A stretch of 64,000 nt of DNA from Jatrophihabitans_A sp035248685. Its GTDB lineage: Bacteria; Actinomycetota; Actinomycetes; Mycobacteriales; Jatrophihabitantaceae. The first letter of the stretch is position 1. Each line of letters starts with the position of its first letter. The notes beneath the pieces were generated by a model that had not been told where the DNA came from, made no database searches, and was given only the letters and a program-made list of their open reading frames with translations. Made by a program: the position numbers and the translations under genes. Positions 44,133 to 52,649 of this stretch are shown here, in pieces. The stretch covers positions 117,831 to 181,830 of the forward strand of contig DATFHF010000036.1 of assembly GCA_035248685.1 (NCBI GenBank), written 5' to 3'.

Positions 44133-44764
44133 CGGCCACGGCGGAGCAGCTCGATCCGGTCCCGGCGATCCTGGCGGTCGCCCGGCAAGTTGCCGATCGT
44201 GGCCTGCTATCAGCCAGTGGGCACGGCAACATAAGCGTGCGATTGCCAGCGGCCGACGAGATCCGGTACACCGCGGTCTCGGACCTGCGTGAGCTGAGGT
44301 CCGAGCACATCGCCCGGATCAGCCTGGACGGTTCGGTGCGGTCGGGACAGTTGACCAAGCTGGCGCACGGCGGCGCAGCGATGCACCTGGCGGTGTATCG
44401 GGCACGGCCCGACGTCGGCAGCGTGCTGCACACCCACGCCCCGTTCGCCACCGCATACGCGGTGGCCGGCCAACCGATCGGCTGCTGGGCGGAACCACTT
44501 GCGATCTTCGGGATGGCTGCCGGTATCCCGGTGCTGCCGTACGCCGAACGCGGCAAGCCGCAGGCACTGGAGCTGATCAGCCAGGCCGCGGCGGACGATT
44601 CGGTTTCCGCGTTGCTGCTCGGCGGACACGGCGTGCTGGCTTTCTGCCGGTCCATCCAGGCGACTCTGCAGGTGCTCACCCTGGTCGAAGAGGCTGCGCA
44701 GTTGGGTGTCCGGGCCGCGGCACTTGGCGGTGCCCAGGCGCTGCCCCAGGCAGGCCAGACATGA
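44129..44764 (+). CDS. Class II aldolase/adducin-family protein
   Basis: 211 aa. 'LLSASGHGNISVRLP' and the zinc-binding 'VLHTHAPFATAYAV' (HxH) plus 'LLLGGHGVLAF' His are the class II aldolase (fuculose-phosphate aldolase, AraD) metal ligands. It cleaves or forms C-C bonds on hydroxylated substrates, or decarboxylates or dehydrates. ATG overlaps the amidohydrolase. It converges with the SMP-30 gene. Confidence 0.8.
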   Translation: MTATAEQLDPVPAILAVARQVADRGLLSASGHGNISVRLPAADEIRYTAVSDLRELRSEHIARISLDGSVRSGQLTKLAHGGAAMHLAVYRARPDVGSVLHTHAPFATAYAVAGQPIGCWAEPLAIFGMAAGIPVLPYAERGKPQALELISQAAADDSVSALLLGGHGVLAFCRSIQATLQVLTLVEEAAQLGVRAAALGGAQALPQAGQT

Positions 44765-44799
44765 AGACACTTACCGGCCGGAGCCCGGCCGGAGCCCGA

Positions 44800-45669
44800 T
44801 CAGCCGGCGAACTTGTGCTGTGGCAGGCCGGTTACGCCGGGCCGATACCGAAAGATTCTCCCGGCATCCGGTTGGGCAGCCCGCTCGGCGTCGGTGAGCT
44901 CGATTGCGGCGGTGGTGATGAACAGTTCGTCCAAGCCGGGCCCGCCGAAGGCACAGCTGGTCACGTTGCGCACCGGCAGTCGCAGCAGTCCGTCCAGCCG
45001 GCCGGATGGGGAGTACCGGCGCACGGTGCCGCCGCCAAAGGTGGCTACCCAGAGGTAGCCCTCGGTGTCCACGGTGAGCCCGTCCGGCGCTCCGTCGGCC
45101 GGTTCGAGCGCGCAGAACTCGCGCTGCCGGCTCATCGAGGCGGTCCGTACGTCGTAGTCGAAGGCATAGACGCGGCCGGCGCCGCTGTCTGCGAAGTACA
45201 TGGTGGCCGCGTCCGGACTCCAGCCCAGCCCGTTGGAAATGGTGGTGCCGCCGAGCACTCGCTGCACCCGCCAGTCCGGATCGACCCGGTAGAGCGCGGC
45301 CGCGCCCGGACGATCCAGGCCGGCCATGCTGCCGACATACAGCCGGCCGGCCGGATCACACTGAGCGTCGTTGAGCCGGTTACCCGCTACCTCGGTCTCC
45401 ACCCGATACCTGTCCTGCACCTCGCCCCACGGATCGCAGGCAACCAGGTGCCCGTCCAACGACAGCACCAGGCCGCCGCCGACCCGCGGCACCGCAGCGC
45501 CGAGCAGGCCGACGAAATCCTGGTGGTTGGTTTCACCTGTCCCGTACCACCACCGGTAAAGCCGGCCGGCGACGATATCCACGTAACGCAAGCATTGCTC
45601 GGTTGCGTCCCAACCCGGACCGTCGCCAAGTTGGGCGGCTGGGCCGGCCAGCGGTTCTGCCTCGTCCAT
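44800..45669 (-). CDS. SMP-30/gluconolactonase-like beta-propeller lactonase
   Basis: 289 aa. 'LGDGPGWDATEQCLRYVDI' with the metal Glu region, 'NRLNDAQCDPAGRLYVGSM' (Asn/Asp ligands), 'ISNGLGWSPDAATMYFADSG' and 'DGAPDGLTVDTEGYLWVATF' are the SMP-30 repeats. It would hydrolyse a lactone in a metal-dependent way. GAGGGGGCGG precedes ATG 45669. It is the only minus-strand gene of the right arm. Confidence 0.82.
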   Translation of the reverse strand: MDEAEPLAGPAAQLGDGPGWDATEQCLRYVDIVAGRLYRWWYGTGETNHQDFVGLLGAAVPRVGGGLVLSLDGHLVACDPWGEVQDRYRVETEVAGNRLNDAQCDPAGRLYVGSMAGLDRPGAAALYRVDPDWRVQRVLGGTTISNGLGWSPDAATMYFADSGAGRVYAFDYDVRTASMSRQREFCALEPADGAPDGLTVDTEGYLWVATFGGGTVRRYSPSGRLDGLLRLPVRNVTSCAFGGPGLDELFITTAAIELTDAERAAQPDAGRIFRYRPGVTGLPQHKFAG

Positions 45670-45766
45670 CCGCCCCCTCCTCTGCCTGCCAGGCACTGTA
45701 ACTATCGCTCGCACTGCGCACATCGCCGCATCCGGATATTCCGCGCGGGTGCGAAAGGAGCCCGTC
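45670..45766. promoter_or_regulatory. Short divergent promoter region
   Basis: 97 bp between the SMP-30 gene and the ACP/KS/3,4-AHBA operon. The sequence near 45735 ('GGATATTCC') is A/T-richer. GAAAGGAG precedes the ACP start. Confidence 0.35.
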
Positions 45767-46030
45767 ATGAGTGAGCTAACCCGGAATTTTCTGCTGGAGG
45801 TTCTGTCCGAAGATCTAAACCTGCACCCCGCTGAGCTGCCCGACGACCTGCTGCTCGGCTCGGGCGGTCTGGGCATGGAGTCGCTCAGCTATGTCGAGTT
45901 GGGGATGCACGCCCATCGGCGGCTCGGCATCCAGATCCCCGACCCGGATCTGGACCAGATCGCCTCCTACACCGTGGGTGAGCTTCTCGACTACCTCGAC
46001 GCCAGGCTGGGTGAGCGGGAGACCGCATGA
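45767..46030 (+). CDS. Acyl carrier protein (first of a tandem pair)
   Basis: 87 aa with the carrier motif 'GLGMESLSYVELGMHAHRRL' (phosphopantetheine Ser ~41, Glu in place of Asp). GAAAGGAG 7 bp upstream of ATG 45767. It overlaps the second ACP by ATGA. A pair of discrete ACPs directly before a ketosynthase is the layout of type II and aryl-polyene-like systems. Confidence 0.85.
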   Translation: MSELTRNFLLEVLSEDLNLHPAELPDDLLLGSGGLGMESLSYVELGMHAHRRLGIQIPDPDLDQIASYTVGELLDYLDARLGERETA

Positions 46031-46272
46031 CCGCGCAGGAGTTGCGAGCGCTGCTGCTGTCCAATCCGAGCGTCGGCCTGGGCGAGGAGATCGGGGTGGC
46101 CGATCGGTTCGTGTTGGAGTCGCTGGCCTTGACCTGGCTGCTCTACCAGGTGCAGGAGAGCTATGGGCTGCGTCCCGATCCGGACGACGAGCGGATCTCC
46201 GGGTTGACCTCCATCGAGCGGATGGCCAGCTACCTGGACGAGTTACCGGTAGGTGCCCACGATGACGGGTGA
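46027..46272 (+). CDS. Acyl carrier protein (second of the pair)
   Basis: 81 aa, carrier-like with 'DRFVLESLALTWLLYQVQES'; Ser32 in 'LES' is the likely modification site. More divergent than its neighbour. Its 3' end overlaps the ketosynthase start by 11 bp. Confidence 0.75.
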   Translation: MTAQELRALLLSNPSVGLGEEIGVADRFVLESLALTWLLYQVQESYGLRPDPDDERISGLTSIERMASYLDELPVGAHDDG

Positions 46273-47407
46273 GGTGAGGCCGCGGGTCGCGGTCACCGGA
46301 TTCGGCGTGTTCAGCTGCTTCGGCTGGGGCGCCGAGGCGCTGCGCGGTTTCGTGTTCGCCGGCACTCCCGGCTTTCGTTCGGTGAGCCGGTTCGACACCG
46401 CGATTTATCGCGTGGGCCGTGCCGCGCACGCCGATGAGCGTCCCGAGCTTGCGGCGGCGTTCCAGGCCGCCGCCCTCGCCGCGCTGCGGATGGCATCGCT
46501 GCCGACGCCGGACCGGGCGGCGGTTTTGCTTGGCACGCAAGGGGATTGGACCGGCCTGAGCACGTTCTGGCGGACCGGCGGCGGCCCGGCGCCGGTCACC
46601 GCGATAGCGGGCGCGCAGGCGCAATTGCTGGCCGCCGAGCTGGGCATCGAGCAGGGCCGGCGCCGGGTGTTCAACAACGGCTGCGTGGCCGCAACCGCTG
46701 CCCTCGGCGAGGGCCTGGCGCTGCTGGCCTCGGGCCGGGAGAACCTGGTGCTGGCGGGCGGCGGTTATCTGGTGGAGCAGGAGTTCTTCGCCAAGTTCGA
46801 CTCGGGTCGAGCCTTCGCGCCGGACGGAATGATGCGGCCGTTCAGCCGAGACCGGGCCGGATTGCTGCTCGGTGACGGGGTGGCCGTACTGGCGCTCGAG
46901 CGAGAAGCCGACGCGCTGGCCCGGGGCGCCACGCCGCTTGCGATCCTGGCGGCGGTAGGAATGGCCGCCGATGCCCACCATGTCTGCCGTCCGCATCCGG
47001 CCGGCGCCGGGCTGGCTCGGGCGATCGAGTCCGCGCTTGAGCGGTCCGGCTTGGATCGCAGCGAGATCGGCTACGTCAACGCGCACGGCACCGCGACCCA
47101 GGCCAACGACAGCGCCGAGACCGCCGCGCTCCGGGCAGTTTTCGGCGCCCGGCCACCTCCGACGAGTTCCACGAAAAGCTGCACCGGGCACGCGCTGGAA
47201 GGCTCCGGGGCACTGGAGGCGGTCATCTCACTGCTTGCCCTGCGGGATGGCATGCTGCCGCCGACGGCTGGCTTCACCGGCCCGGCGCCGGACTGCGCAA
47301 TCGACTGCATCCCGAACCAGTCGCGCCGGCAACCACTGCGCGCGGTAGTAAGCAATGCCTCAGCCTTCGGGGGCATGAACGCCGCGCTGATCTTGGCGGC
47401 GGCATAA
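46262..47407 (+). CDS. Beta-ketoacyl synthase (FabF/type II-like KS)
   Basis: 381 aa thiolase-fold KS with a full Cys-His-His set: Cys141 ('VFNNGCVAATAALGEG'), His275 ('NAHGTATQAND'), Lys305/His310 ('KSCTGHALEGSG'). The nucleophile context NNGCVA differs from the usual TACA/TACS. It catalyses decarboxylative Claisen condensation onto an ACP-bound acyl unit, probably pairing with the KS-like protein encoded next. ATG 46262 is preferred to GTG 46253. No ketoreductase or dehydratase is encoded nearby, so reductive steps would need primary fatty-acid enzymes or do not occur. Confidence 0.85.
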   Translation: MTGEVRPRVAVTGFGVFSCFGWGAEALRGFVFAGTPGFRSVSRFDTAIYRVGRAAHADERPELAAAFQAAALAALRMASLPTPDRAAVLLGTQGDWTGLSTFWRTGGGPAPVTAIAGAQAQLLAAELGIEQGRRRVFNNGCVAATAALGEGLALLASGRENLVLAGGGYLVEQEFFAKFDSGRAFAPDGMMRPFSRDRAGLLLGDGVAVLALEREADALARGATPLAILAAVGMAADAHHVCRPHPAGAGLARAIESALERSGLDRSEIGYVNAHGTATQANDSAETAALRAVFGARPPPTSSTKSCTGHALEGSGALEAVISLLALRDGMLPPTAGFTGPAPDCAIDCIPNQSRRQPLRAVVSNASAFGGMNAALILAAA

Positions 47408-48132
47408 TGAACCTCTGCATCGAGCGATACAGCGCCGTCGGACCCTGGGGTGGACCGGCCGGGCTGCCGGGCTGGCTGGCGGCCGGGGAGTGCCGGCCGA
47501 TCCAGCCGCTGCCGCCGCTGCCGAACGTGGTGGGCTTCGCCAGCTCGCCGTTCATCAACCTGACCTGGCACACCATGGCCGATTGTCTACGTGGTGGACA
47601 TGCCGATCCGGCCGGCCCGATCCGGCTGGGCATCGTGCTGGCCTCGGTTCTGGGTGATCTGGTCACTGCCGATCGAGCGAGCCGCTCGGTAGCCGCAGGC
47701 GAGGTTCCAGTGCCGATGCTGTTCTACCAGTCCGTTCCGGTATCGGTGCTGGGCCGGGTGAGCATTGACTTCGCCGCGACCGGACCGCTGCTCTGTCTTT
47801 CAGGCGGCCCGGAGCTGGCCGAAGCGGCGTTCGAGTGCGCCGAGACGATGCTGAGTGAGGACGTCGACGCGGTGCTGATCGGCTACGCCGAGGCCGGGCA
47901 GGACCAGTGGCGGGTCGAAGCGAGCGCCAGCGTGGCTCGGTTGTGGAACCGGCCGCTGGTGCCGGATTGGGACTGCGCGATCAGCATGCTGGTGCGTCCT
48001 GGCCACTCCGGCTTGCGGATGGAGCGAGCCGGCTGTCCGGCCGGCTTGCCCCGTCCGTTCGCGGATTTCGCCACGGTGGCTAGCCAATCGCGATGCTCGA
48101 ATTGGCTTGATGGACAAGGAGGTGAGCCATGA
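47407..48132 (+). CDS. KS-like partner (Ketoacyl-synt_2/chain-length-factor-like)
   Basis: 241 aa, corresponding to the N-terminal half of a ketosynthase: 'HTMADCLRGGHADPAGPIRL', 'LGIVLASVLGDLVTA', 'SVLGRVSIDFAATGP' and 'SEDVDAVLIGYAEAG'. No catalytic Cys is present at the ATGP position. This PF13723-like type accompanies KS genes in aryl polyene clusters. It shares one base with the KS stop (TAATG), so it is likely a structural or priming partner. Confidence 0.65.
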   Translation: MNLCIERYSAVGPWGGPAGLPGWLAAGECRPIQPLPPLPNVVGFASSPFINLTWHTMADCLRGGHADPAGPIRLGIVLASVLGDLVTADRASRSVAAGEVPVPMLFYQSVPVSVLGRVSIDFAATGPLLCLSGGPELAEAAFECAETMLSEDVDAVLIGYAEAGQDQWRVEASASVARLWNRPLVPDWDCAISMLVRPGHSGLRMERAGCPAGLPRPFADFATVASQSRCSNWLDGQGGEP

Positions 48133-48917
48133 ACCTCGGCAAGCAGCGCCGGCTGAACCGACTTTGTCGCAGCGGTGACGGCAGATACTTCTTCGTGCCG
48201 ATGGACCACTCGGTCTCCGACGGGCCGCCCGAGCTGTGCACCCGGTTCGCCCAAGTCGGGTTGGCGGCCGCACAGGCCGGCGCCGACGCGTTGATCATGC
48301 ACAAGGGACGGATGGCAGCTCTGGCCGCCGATCCAGGGGTTCGTGGATGCGGCCTGATCGTGCATCTGTCGGCCAGCACCGTGCATGGGCCAGATCCGGA
48401 CGCGAAGGTGTTGGTCGGTTGCGTCCGGGAGGCCGTCCGGCTGGGCGCCGACGCGGTGAGCGTCCATGTCAACGTTGGCTCCCGGTCCGAGCCGGAGCAG
48501 CTGCGTGGACTCGGCGAGGTGGCCGACCAGTGCGAGGAGTTCGGTATGCCGCTGCTCGCGATGGTGTACCTGCGCGGCCCGCAGGTGCTGGATTCCTACG
48601 ACGCGACCGAACTCGCGCATGTGGTGAACATTGCCATCGACCTCGGCGCGGATCTGGTCAAGACCTCGATGCCGCGTCCATTGAATCAGCTATCCCAACT
48701 GGTCGACTCAGCCTGCGGCAGGCTAATCCTGTCCGGCGGTCCGGCCGCGGACGATTCGCTGGAGTTCCTGGGGATAGCTGAATATGCCATTCGAGCCGGT
48801 GTCGCCGGGCTTGCGATTGGCCGCCGAGTATGGACCGCGGCGGAGCCGGCAGCGGTGGTGCGAGAGCTCGCCCAGCTCATCCATCCCGGCTCGCCCGTCG
48901 TCGCGGCGGTCGGCTGA
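48129..48917 (+). CDS. GriI/NikB-like DhnA-type class I aldolase (3,4-AHBA pathway, first step)
   Basis: 262 aa DhnA-type TIM barrel. Schiff-base Lys178 in 'GADLVKTSMPRP', Asp26 in 'VPMDHSVSDGP', Tyr147 in 'LAMVYLRGP' and a phosphate-binding 'LILSGGPAADD'. In grixazone and asukamycin the homologue condenses aspartate semialdehyde with dihydroxyacetone phosphate to a C7 aminosugar acid phosphate. The next gene is the partner enzyme, making the pair diagnostic of 3-amino-4-hydroxybenzoate. In archaea the same pair feeds dehydroquinate synthesis instead. ATGA overlap with the KS-like gene. Confidence 0.82.
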   Translation: MNLGKQRRLNRLCRSGDGRYFFVPMDHSVSDGPPELCTRFAQVGLAAAQAGADALIMHKGRMAALAADPGVRGCGLIVHLSASTVHGPDPDAKVLVGCVREAVRLGADAVSVHVNVGSRSEPEQLRGLGEVADQCEEFGMPLLAMVYLRGPQVLDSYDATELAHVVNIAIDLGADLVKTSMPRPLNQLSQLVDSACGRLILSGGPAADDSLEFLGIAEYAIRAGVAGLAIGRRVWTAAEPAAVVRELAQLIHPGSPVVAAVG

Positions 48918-48982
48918 CCGGCCGGAGTTCGGTTGCCGGCCAAGATTTCGAGCAATCGGCTTGTCGAGGAAGGAAGCAGTAC

Positions 48983-50107
48983 ATGACCCGAGCCTGGTTG
49001 GATATGCGCAAGACCCCGGACGACTGCTACGACGCGGTCCGCCAAGCCGGCATCCATGCTCGGGTGGCAGCCATCGTCGACACTGAGCCGGCCCGGCTGG
49101 CCGAGCTGCCGCCAACCGTGCTCCGGGTCTACTCGGTGCCGGACGGGCAGCGTTGGCGCGATGTCGGCCAGCCGTCGGATCGGACCGAACTCGGCGTCGA
49201 CCTGATGTTGATTCCGGTCGATGGCCCCGCCGACCTGGACCGATTGGATGCGCTGGGCCCGAGCTTCGTCGCCGACATATCGGTGACCGACCAGGCCAGC
49301 CTGGCGTTGGCTTGCCGGTCGGCGAGCAGCCGGGTCTTTACGGTGGTTAGCTTCGCCGATCCCACCAGGATTCCGCTGGAGATCGTGATCGCAGCTGCTG
49401 ACAAGAGCAGTGGTGAGCTGGTCTGTCAGGTAGCCAGCCCGACCGAGGCGGCCATTGTGCTCGGCGTGCTGGAGAAGGGCAGTGAGGCGATCCTGTATTC
49501 GGCCGAACAGGTGAACGCGGTGATCGAGCATCAAGAGGTGCTGCAGCCGGGCCTGGCTCCACTGAAGCTGTCGGTGCTAACCGTCGACTCGATCGCCCAT
49601 GTCGGCATGGGAGACCGGGTATGCGTGGACACCTGTAGCCAACTGGAGCCGGACGAAGGCATTCTGGTCGGCTCCTTCGCGCACGGCTTCATCCTGTGCT
49701 GCAGCGAGACCCATCCGCTGCCGTACATGCCCACCAGGCCGTTCCGGGTCAATGCCGGAGCGCTGCACTCCTATGTGCTCCGTGCCGACAATCGCACCAA
49801 CTACCTGTCGGAGTTGCATGCCGGGATGCCGGTGCTAGCGGTGCGTACCGACGGTTCGGTACGCACGGTGGTGGTGGGCCGGACCAAGCTGGAACGTCGG
49901 CCGCTACTACAGATCACCGCACATGCGCCGACCGGTGAGCAGATTTGCCTTACCGTGCAGGACGATTGGCATGTCCGAGTGCTGGGGCCGGAGGCCGTGG
50001 TTCGCAACGTCACCGAGCTGTGTTCCGGCAGCGAGCTGCTCGGCTATCTAGCTACCGACCGTCGGCATGTCGGCTATCCGGTTGATGAGTTCTGCGTCGA
50101 ACGATGA
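48983..50107 (+). CDS. GriH-like 3-dehydroquinate-synthase-II-family enzyme (3,4-AHBA synthase)
   Basis: 374 aa. Characteristic archaeal AroB'/GriH features: 'RAWLDMRKTP' start, 'AAADKSSGELVCQVASPTEA', 'LEKGSEAILY', 'VCVDTCSQLEPDEGILVGSF' and 'RPFRVNAGALHSYV'. GriH converts the C7 product of GriI to 3-amino-4-hydroxybenzoic acid without the shikimate pathway. AGGAAGG precedes ATG 48983. It is followed, with ATGA overlap, by the acyl-AMP ligase that could activate the benzoate. Confidence 0.85.
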   Translation: MTRAWLDMRKTPDDCYDAVRQAGIHARVAAIVDTEPARLAELPPTVLRVYSVPDGQRWRDVGQPSDRTELGVDLMLIPVDGPADLDRLDALGPSFVADISVTDQASLALACRSASSRVFTVVSFADPTRIPLEIVIAAADKSSGELVCQVASPTEAAIVLGVLEKGSEAILYSAEQVNAVIEHQEVLQPGLAPLKLSVLTVDSIAHVGMGDRVCVDTCSQLEPDEGILVGSFAHGFILCCSETHPLPYMPTRPFRVNAGALHSYVLRADNRTNYLSELHAGMPVLAVRTDGSVRTVVVGRTKLERRPLLQITAHAPTGEQICLTVQDDWHVRVLGPEAVVRNVTELCSGSELLGYLATDRRHVGYPVDEFCVER

Positions 50108-51465
50108 CCGACGGACCCAGCTCCGGAGTGCTGGCGGGCTTCGACCGGATGCCGGCAGTGCTCACCGCCGAGGCGGTGGTGAGCCGGGCGGAGCTGCGCG
50201 ACCGGGTTGCCGAACAACGACGGCAGCTGGCCGAGCACGGCGCCGGCACTGGCCACACCATCGTGGTCCAGATCGCGCCGAGCGTGAGTTATTTGGCCGT
50301 GGTGCTTGGTGCGTTGGAGCTGTCCACCCAGGTGGTGCTGCTGCATGCCGGTACCGCGGAGCCGGAGTTCCAGCAGATCGTCGAGCAGTTGCGGCCGGTG
50401 CTCTCGGTGCGCGCGCCGGAGCAGTCCCGGCTTGCCACGTTTCGGCTGGATCGACCATTGGCCCTGCGCCGTTGGCCGCGGCCGGACACCGCAGGCATGG
50501 CCGGCGCGGTCGTCCAGCTGTCGTCCGGCTCGACCGGGGAACCCAAGCTGATCGTGCGCAGTCCGGACTCGATCGCAGCCGAACTGGCGGCCATTGCCGC
50601 CCTGCCGGATTGGGTGACGACCGGCGATCGGCTGCTCACCCTGAACTCGTTGGTACACAGCTTCGGCCTGTTCGGCGCGGTGTTGCATTCGCTGCGGGTG
50701 GGGGCAGCCGTGGTGCTGGCCGAGACGGCCCAGCCACGGGATCTGGCTGCGGTGCTGGCGGTCCGGAAGGCCACCGCGATCACCGGTGTACCGGCGCACT
50801 TCGAACTGCTAACCGCCCTGCCGGCCGGGGCGTTGGCAGGCGTGCGGACCTGTGTGTCCGGCGGTCAGCTGATCCGGCCGAGCATGCACGATCAGTTCGT
50901 CGATCGGCATGGCTGCCCACTTGGCCAGGCCTACGGGATGACCGAGCTGGGGCTGATCGCAGCCGATTTCGGTGGCCGGCTGGCACCGGCGATGGGACCG
51001 CCGCTGCCTGGCATGCAGATCCGCTCGGTAGCCGGGGAGCTGGTCATCGAGATGGAGCGATCGCCTTATCTTAACGGCACAAACATGGGCCGGTGGCGGG
51101 AGGGTTGGCTGTATACCGGGGATCGCGGTGAGCTGCGTGACGGGGTGCTCTGGGTGCATGGCCGGGCGGATTCAGTGCTTGCCGTGGGTGGCTTGAAAGT
51201 CGACCTGACCGAGGTGGAGAACGTGCTGTCCGACCATCCGGACGTCCGAGCCGCGGTGGTGATCGGGATCGGAGGTGCGCTCGATGCCTTCGTAGAAACG
51301 GATCTGGTCGATGAGACCGCGCTGCACGATTGGTGCCGGCAGCGGCTGAGCAACTTCAAGCGCCCCCGCCGGATCGTGCCTATGCAGCGATTGCCCCGTA
51401 CCAGCAACGGAAAGCTGGCCCGATCGAGCCAGGCCTTGGTCGACCTGGGGAACCGGCGGACATGA
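50104..51465 (+). CDS. Acyl-AMP ligase, probably activating 3,4-AHBA
   Basis: 453 aa ANL enzyme, short for the family because the N-terminal subdomain is compact. A3 'VQLSSGSTGEPKLIV', A5 'QAYGMTELGLI', A7 'YTGDRGELRD', A8 'HGRADSVLAVGGLKVDLTEV', A10 'TSNGKLAR' with catalytic Lys. Immediately downstream of the GriH-like gene, it most likely adenylates 3,4-AHBA and loads one of the two nearby ACPs (inference from position). Confidence 0.8.
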   Translation: MTDGPSSGVLAGFDRMPAVLTAEAVVSRAELRDRVAEQRRQLAEHGAGTGHTIVVQIAPSVSYLAVVLGALELSTQVVLLHAGTAEPEFQQIVEQLRPVLSVRAPEQSRLATFRLDRPLALRRWPRPDTAGMAGAVVQLSSGSTGEPKLIVRSPDSIAAELAAIAALPDWVTTGDRLLTLNSLVHSFGLFGAVLHSLRVGAAVVLAETAQPRDLAAVLAVRKATAITGVPAHFELLTALPAGALAGVRTCVSGGQLIRPSMHDQFVDRHGCPLGQAYGMTELGLIAADFGGRLAPAMGPPLPGMQIRSVAGELVIEMERSPYLNGTNMGRWREGWLYTGDRGELRDGVLWVHGRADSVLAVGGLKVDLTEVENVLSDHPDVRAAVVIGIGGALDAFVETDLVDETALHDWCRQRLSNFKRPRRIVPMQRLPRTSNGKLARSSQALVDLGNRRT

Positions 51466-52649
51466 TCGTCGAGCCATACTTCTCCGGCGCCCGGTGCGCC
51501 CAGGCGCACCCGACGGGCTGCCTGCGGTTTACCGAAGACTGGATTCGCCGGGCCAAGAACGGTCCGCGGCTGGGCCCGCCGCAGCGGGTACTGGTGATAG
51601 GCAGTGGCGGCGGGGTGGGCTTGGCCGCTCGGGTAGCGAGCGCGTTCGGCCGCGGTTCGGCCAGTATCGGGGTGAGCCTGGAGCGGCCGGGTAGCCCGAA
51701 TCGGCCCGGCACCGCGGGTTGGTACCGCTGCCTAGCTTTCGAGCGGGCCGCCGACCGAGCCGGCCTAGTGTCGCGGACCGTGATCGGCGACGCCTTCGCC
51801 GATACCGTCAAGCAGGCGGTCGCGGAGCTGGTGGCGGCTTTGCTCGGTAAGCTGGATCTGCTCGTCTACAGCATCGCGGCGCCGCGCCGGTTCGACCCGC
51901 GGGCTGGCAAAGGCTATACCTCGGTGATCAAGGCGCTCGGCGAGCCGGTGGTCGGATTGGACTACGACCTGGCCAGCGACCGGCTCGTGGTCCGAACGAT
52001 GCCGGTCGCCAGCGCGGATGAGGTCAGCCAGACGGTGAAGGTGATGGGCGGTGAGGACTTCACCTGGTGGGTCGAGTTGCTCCGCGCTCGTCGGCTGCTG
52101 GCACCGGGCGTGCGGTGCCTGACCCTCTCCTACGTCGGGGTGCCGCAGCTGGCCCGAACGTACCGGCACGGCAGCCTGGGACGGGCCAAGGACGATTTGG
52201 AGGCCTGTGCCCGGCAGGTCAACGCGGAGTTGCGCGCCGCCGAGCTCGGCTGCGCCGAGACCGCCGTCCTACGCGCCCTGGTCACCCAGGCCAGCACCGC
52301 GATTCCGCTGAACACGCTGTACACGATGCTGCTGCTGCGAGTGCTCACTGAGCGGTCGGTGGTCGAGGACCCGCTCGACCAAGCCAATCGGCTGGTGACC
52401 GAGGAGCTGTCCGGTCGGCTGGACGAGGCCGGTCGGCGCCGGCTCGACGAGGCCGAGCAGTCCGCCGAGGTGCAGGCCGAGATCTGGCGACGGTGGCGGC
52501 TGCTGTCGGATAAGTCGGTGGCCGAGCTGGCCGGGGTGGACGACTACCGGCGCCAGGTGCATCAGCTCTACGGATTCGACGTGCCGGCGGTGGATTACCG
52601 CGCCGAGGTGGAACCGCGGCAGGGCTCGACCAGGCTGGTGGCGGCGTGA
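51462..52649 (+). CDS. fabV-like: FabV-type trans-2-enoyl-ACP/CoA reductase
   Basis: 395 aa. Close to FabV throughout: opening 'ARCAQAHPTGC', NADH motif 'VLVIGSGGGVGLAARVASAF', 'RPGTAGWYRCLAF', and the Tyr-x8-Lys active site Tyr234/Lys243 in 'RTYRHGSLGRAK'. FabV reduces enoyl thioesters with NADH. FabV is uncommon in actinomycetes, which normally use InhA/FabI, so a copy inside this operon is probably dedicated to the pathway; triclosan-type resistance is another possibility. ATGA overlap with the AMP ligase. Confidence 0.85.
   Translation: MIVEPYFSGARCAQAHPTGCLRFTEDWIRRAKNGPRLGPPQRVLVIGSGGGVGLAARVASAFGRGSASIGVSLERPGSPNRPGTAGWYRCLAFERAADRAGLVSRTVIGDAFADTVKQAVAELVAALLGKLDLLVYSIAAPRRFDPRAGKGYTSVIKALGEPVVGLDYDLASDRLVVRTMPVASADEVSQTVKVMGGEDFTWWVELLRARRLLAPGVRCLTLSYVGVPQLARTYRHGSLGRAKDDLEACARQVNAELRAAELGCAETAVLRALVTQASTAIPLNTLYTMLLLRVLTERSVVEDPLDQANRLVTEELSGRLDEAGRRRLDEAEQSAEVQAEIWRRWRLLSDKSVAELAGVDDYRRQVHQLYGFDVPAVDYRAEVEPRQGSTRLVAA

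Noticed and set aside
44740..44800. Terminator hairpin between the converging aldolase and SMP-30 genes
   Set aside because: The GGCCGG/CCGGCC repeats there are short and ambiguous; no clear stem-loop with a T-run.
48129..50107. Shikimate-pathway (archaeal-type) dehydroquinate synthesis
   Set aside because: Actinomycetes use DAHP synthase and classical AroB; in this phylum the GriI/GriH pair is known for 3,4-AHBA, and an acyl-AMP ligase follows directly.
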